Shown piece after piece: positions 61,734 to 64,000 of a stretch of 64,000 nt of DNA. Made by a program: the position numbers and the translations under genes. The DNA is from Candidatus Poribacteria bacterium. Its GTDB lineage: Bacteria; Poribacteria; WGA-4E; WGA-3G. The DNA lies in assembly GCA_022820835.1 (NCBI GenBank), contig JAJEET010000091.1, positions 1 to 64,000 of the forward strand, read 5' to 3'. The notes below the pieces were generated by a model. It made no database searches, was not told where the DNA came from, and saw only the letters and a list, made by a program, of their open reading frames with translations. Each line of letters opens with the position of its first letter. Within the stretch, counting starts at the first letter, position 1.

Positions 61734-62460
61734 TCCGGCTCCTGCTGATATGTTGTAACGCTTTCTGTAGCACTGCTTCGTTGCTATATTTTTTCAAGAT
61801 GTCTTGAGTTGTGGAATCGGTGAGTTTCCGAATTTCTTCACATAACAGTGGCAATGCTCGGACGACGTTGTCCACGATCGTGATGCTCGCCTGCTTCGCG
61901 GTGCGCGACATCGGGTTCAGATCGACGGTCACGACATCTTTGCCCATCTTTCGGAGTGCTTCGCATCGGTCGCCGTCCTCAAGTGGCACAAAAATGACAT
62001 CCGCTTTAAAGATGCCCTCTGGATGCACAAACTTCCGATTGGAGTCGATGTAGGAGAGTTGCGCCTCGGTTGTAGGCATCAGTACGTTCGATGCGCCGTG
62101 TTTTAGAAGATGCTTTCGGATTCTCTCTTCGCGTCCGGTTTCTGTGTGGAAAATGTTGACTTCGAGCGGTGCGTTCAGTGCCTGCCCCAACGTAACGAGG
62201 GCATCTGGCACCAACGCCGCCACATTCCCGTTGACGGAGATGACGGGGTGTTCTGCCAGACGGAGCATCGCTGCGGCAGCATGAATCGCCTCAATCGCGA
62301 ACGGCTGTGTCGCCTCTCCGATAAGGTAGTCAAACGCTTCGCCCCGTCCATGCGCGATGAGTCCGTGGATAGAGGTAATGCCTTGTTCTACGCCTGCAAC
62401 GATGGTATCTCTGAGTGTGAGTGAAAGGTATCGGGGATGTGTTTTCGGAACGTCGCTCAA
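61696..62460 (-). CDS. 4-phosphopantoate--beta-alanine ligase, archaeal type (phosphopantothenate synthetase)
   Basis: 254 residues. The start is a TTG at 62460, with GAGGTG 8 nt upstream. The family (formerly DUF137) is the archaeal replacement for bacterial PanC. Its conserved blocks are all present: HPRYLSLTLRDTIVAGVEQG, GLIAHGRGEAFDYLIGE, AAAAMLRLAEHPVISVNGN then VAALVPD, HGASNVLM, KADVIFVPLEDGDRCEALRKM, and DLNPMSRTAKQASITIVDN then VVRALPLL. It makes 4'-phosphopantothenate from 4-phosphopantoate and beta-alanine in CoA synthesis. It lies between two DUF6785 genes and overlaps the downstream one, implying transfer or retention of an archaeal CoA step in this lineage. Confidence 0.9.
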   Translation of the reverse strand: MSDVPKTHPRYLSLTLRDTIVAGVEQGITSIHGLIAHGRGEAFDYLIGEATQPFAIEAIHAAAAMLRLAEHPVISVNGNVAALVPDALVTLGQALNAPLEVNIFHTETGREERIRKHLLKHGASNVLMPTTEAQLSYIDSNRKFVHPEGIFKADVIFVPLEDGDRCEALRKMGKDVVTVDLNPMSRTAKQASITIVDNVVRALPLLCEEIRKLTDSTTQDILKKYSNEAVLQKALQHISRSRNGNQRKREAEHR

Positions 62461-62599
62461 TTGGGTAACACCTCAGCGGAAGTTTCCGTTTATTATACCG
62501 CGTTTTGCATAAGTTTGCAAGGGAAGGTGTGTGTAAAGGATTTAAAGCGCAAGAGTCGTCTTACGTTATCGCGAAACACTCTTCCAAAACTTGAATCCT

Positions 62600-64000
62600 T
62601 CAATGCCACACAATATACGTCGGTATCTCCAGCACCAGTCCAATAAGGCTCCAGAGACATCCGAGTGTGTAATCGCCTAAGATCAGCCCTAAAAAGAACG
62701 GTACGGCTTGTCGATAGAGTTTCACGCCGCCGAGTTTCAGCACAATCGCTTTCGCGAGCCACCCCAAGAAGATTGTAAACCATAATCGTCCCATTCCTGT
62801 GCCACTGACTAATACGTAACCGGCAGGATGTAACGGCCACCATAGAAATCGGAGTTTCATGATCATCAGGAAAATCGTGAACAGGAAACTGCTGCCGATA
62901 ACACCGAGTTCGGCTCCACTCGTCTCGCGCGGACTCGTAAGCCACGTTTGTAGACGGTTGAAGGTCTCCCATCCCATATAGACGATCCAGCCTCGCGCCT
63001 TACTTCCCGCGCCCATGTCATAAAGGACGTGTAGATATGCCCAAAACGTTATCAAAATACCGAACACAATTGCCAGGATCATCCCGATAAGGAGTTGTCG
63101 GTATCCGATGTTGCTGCGTTCGGCCAGCCGGAAGGCTTCTAATTCACTCGGTGTTGGATGCGCGCGGAAACAACGCACAAACGGGTAGAGGAACGTTAGA
63201 CCCATCAGGTTGTCTGCACCGAGTCGACGTGTTCCGAGTGCAAGCACCATCGTCCGTCCTGGATCGACAAGGACAAGTTGATGAAGTGGTGGACCAATCT
63301 CAGCGCGAATACGGGTGATACCGAGAATCATTGGAAAGTAGAACAGGAAGAAGAGTCCAATCGCCCAGAACGTCATCCCCATCTGAAAACAGAAAAAGAA
63401 AAGGAACATCAACCCGACGGTGAACAGGCCGGCAGCAGTGCGATAGCGCATCGGTTCACCGGAATCGTCGGGTGGCGGTTCGCCTCGGCGTTGCGGGATC
63501 CCGAAAACTTTACGGATAATATGACCGTAGTGCCGTCGTCCCATCCATAACGGGATGCATCCGAACGCTATCCATGCCCCTGTTTGCTGTTCAAGGTTAT
63601 AGATATTACGCGCGCCGAACATATCTGTCACGACCATCTGAAGGCGGGTCAGGAGCCAGAAGAACCAGCACGAAAACGAGAGGTCCAGCGGTGTGAAGAA
63701 CATCAACCCGATGCTAAACGGATAGAAGGAGATACGAATCGGTCCCATCGCACTCCACGGCTTTGAACTGAATTGTCCAAGCGATTTGTTTCTAATCGGG
63801 AGGGAAGGAATCTCTGGAAATAGGAAACTCAATCCATTTAGCAGTTCAACACTTCCCGCGAGTGCGAATCCGAGCCACATCCACGGTGAGGTAAAAAAGC
63901 GTCGCGGATTGCTCGTCAACGCTAATGGGAGTTGGACGATGGGATAGTTCAACCGTTCGTTTTCCGTCCACTGCTTACGGAGAAAAACCGTTACGGCTAA
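62600..64000 (-). CDS. DUF6785-type multi-pass membrane protein, copy 3 (cut by window edge)
   Basis: Open to the right edge; the upstream codons continue as LAVTVFLRKQWTENER before NYPIVQLPLALTSNPRRFF, so the N-terminus lies outside the window. At least 466 residues visible. Very close to copy 2 through the C-terminus, which ends PTYIVWH in both. The gap of about 140 bp to the TTG start of the phosphopantothenate synthetase contains no gene. Confidence 0.88.
   Translation of the reverse strand, partial: LAVTVFLRKQWTENERLNYPIVQLPLALTSNPRRFFTSPWMWLGFALAGSVELLNGLSFLFPEIPSLPIRNKSLGQFSSKPWSAMGPIRISFYPFSIGLMFFTPLDLSFSCWFFWLLTRLQMVVTDMFGARNIYNLEQQTGAWIAFGCIPLWMGRRHYGHIIRKVFGIPQRRGEPPPDDSGEPMRYRTAAGLFTVGLMFLFFFCFQMGMTFWAIGLFFLFYFPMILGITRIRAEIGPPLHQLVLVDPGRTMVLALGTRRLGADNLMGLTFLYPFVRCFRAHPTPSELEAFRLAERSNIGYRQLLIGMILAIVFGILITFWAYLHVLYDMGAGSKARGWIVYMGWETFNRLQTWLTSPRETSGAELGVIGSSFLFTIFLMIMKLRFLWWPLHPAGYVLVSGTGMGRLWFTIFLGWLAKAIVLKLGGVKLYRQAVPFFLGLILGDYTLGCLWSLIGLVLEIPTYIVWH

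Overview
The window looks like a stretch of chromosome from an uncultured bacterium, most likely a Candidatus Poribacteria or similar lineage. This is an inference from gene content: three phytanoyl-CoA-type dioxygenases in one cluster, a sulfatase-like hydrolase, several sugar isomerase/oxidoreductase genes, Uma2 and DUF433/DUF5615 genes, WD40 proteins, three copies of a large DUF6785-type membrane protein, and many short intergenic palindromes. Housekeeping genes (trmB, uvrC, smpB, ssrA/tmRNA, hflX, nadC, glnD, tRNA-Leu) show it is bacterial. UUG and GUG starts behind good Shine-Dalgarno sites occur several times.

Layout. 1-122: 3' end of an IS630-type transposase. 274-5443 (minus): sulfatase-like hydrolase, three PhyH-family proteins and a Gfo/Idh/MocA oxidoreductase, probably small-molecule catabolism. 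5651-15322 (plus): glnD, an SDR epimerase, trmB, uvrC, a Uma2 protein and a duplicated YibE/F membrane protein. 15462-18049 (minus): DUF433-DUF5615-DUF433 toxin/antitoxin-like module, a protein with a sensory-rhodopsin-transducer-like domain and two small proteins. 18547-21624: a single-chain restriction-modification enzyme. 21965-24052: a 44-residue membrane protein, an M24 peptidase and an antisense-overlapping hypothetical gene. 24181-26787: tRNA-Leu with promoter and terminator, sugar isomerase, small zinc-finger-like protein and hflX.

27238-31976 (plus): smpB, tmRNA, then a PH-domain/YqiJ-like/flotillin operon and a DUF151 protein. 32090-32290: truncated cytosine methyltransferase. 32339-37679 (minus): SIMPL lipoprotein, DUF4340, GldG-like, ABC permease and ABC ATPase, a Gld-type ABC locus. 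37906-48263 (minus): DUF6785 protein, exported hypothetical, 3-hydroxyisobutyrate-dehydrogenase-like enzyme, UPF0104 membrane protein, nadC, sugar isomerase, acyltransferase and a mannose-6-phosphate-isomerase-like cupin. 48479-52599 (minus): two tandem WD40 proteins, one with a frameshift. 52884-56543 (plus): a heterodimeric ABC exporter. 56567-59741 (minus): restriction endonuclease, two DNA methyltransferases and a retropepsin-like protease. 59805-64000 (minus): two very similar DUF6785 proteins flanking an archaeal-type phosphopantothenate synthetase read from a UUG start.

Intergenic DNA is dominated by short palindromes of unrelated core sequence but shared style (often followed by CCTAC or TGCAA), repeats built on CAGTTATCAGT, a 235-bp element bounded by inverted GTAGGTTGGGTT motifs, and a 50-bp hairpin found just upstream of two separate genes. 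The most interesting points are the PhyH protein lacking the acidic iron ligand, the sulfatase-like enzyme with Thr at the nucleophile position, the archaeal CoA enzyme between duplicated transporter-like genes, the transducer-like fusion, the Asp-repeat YqiJ/flotillin operon and the palindrome families.
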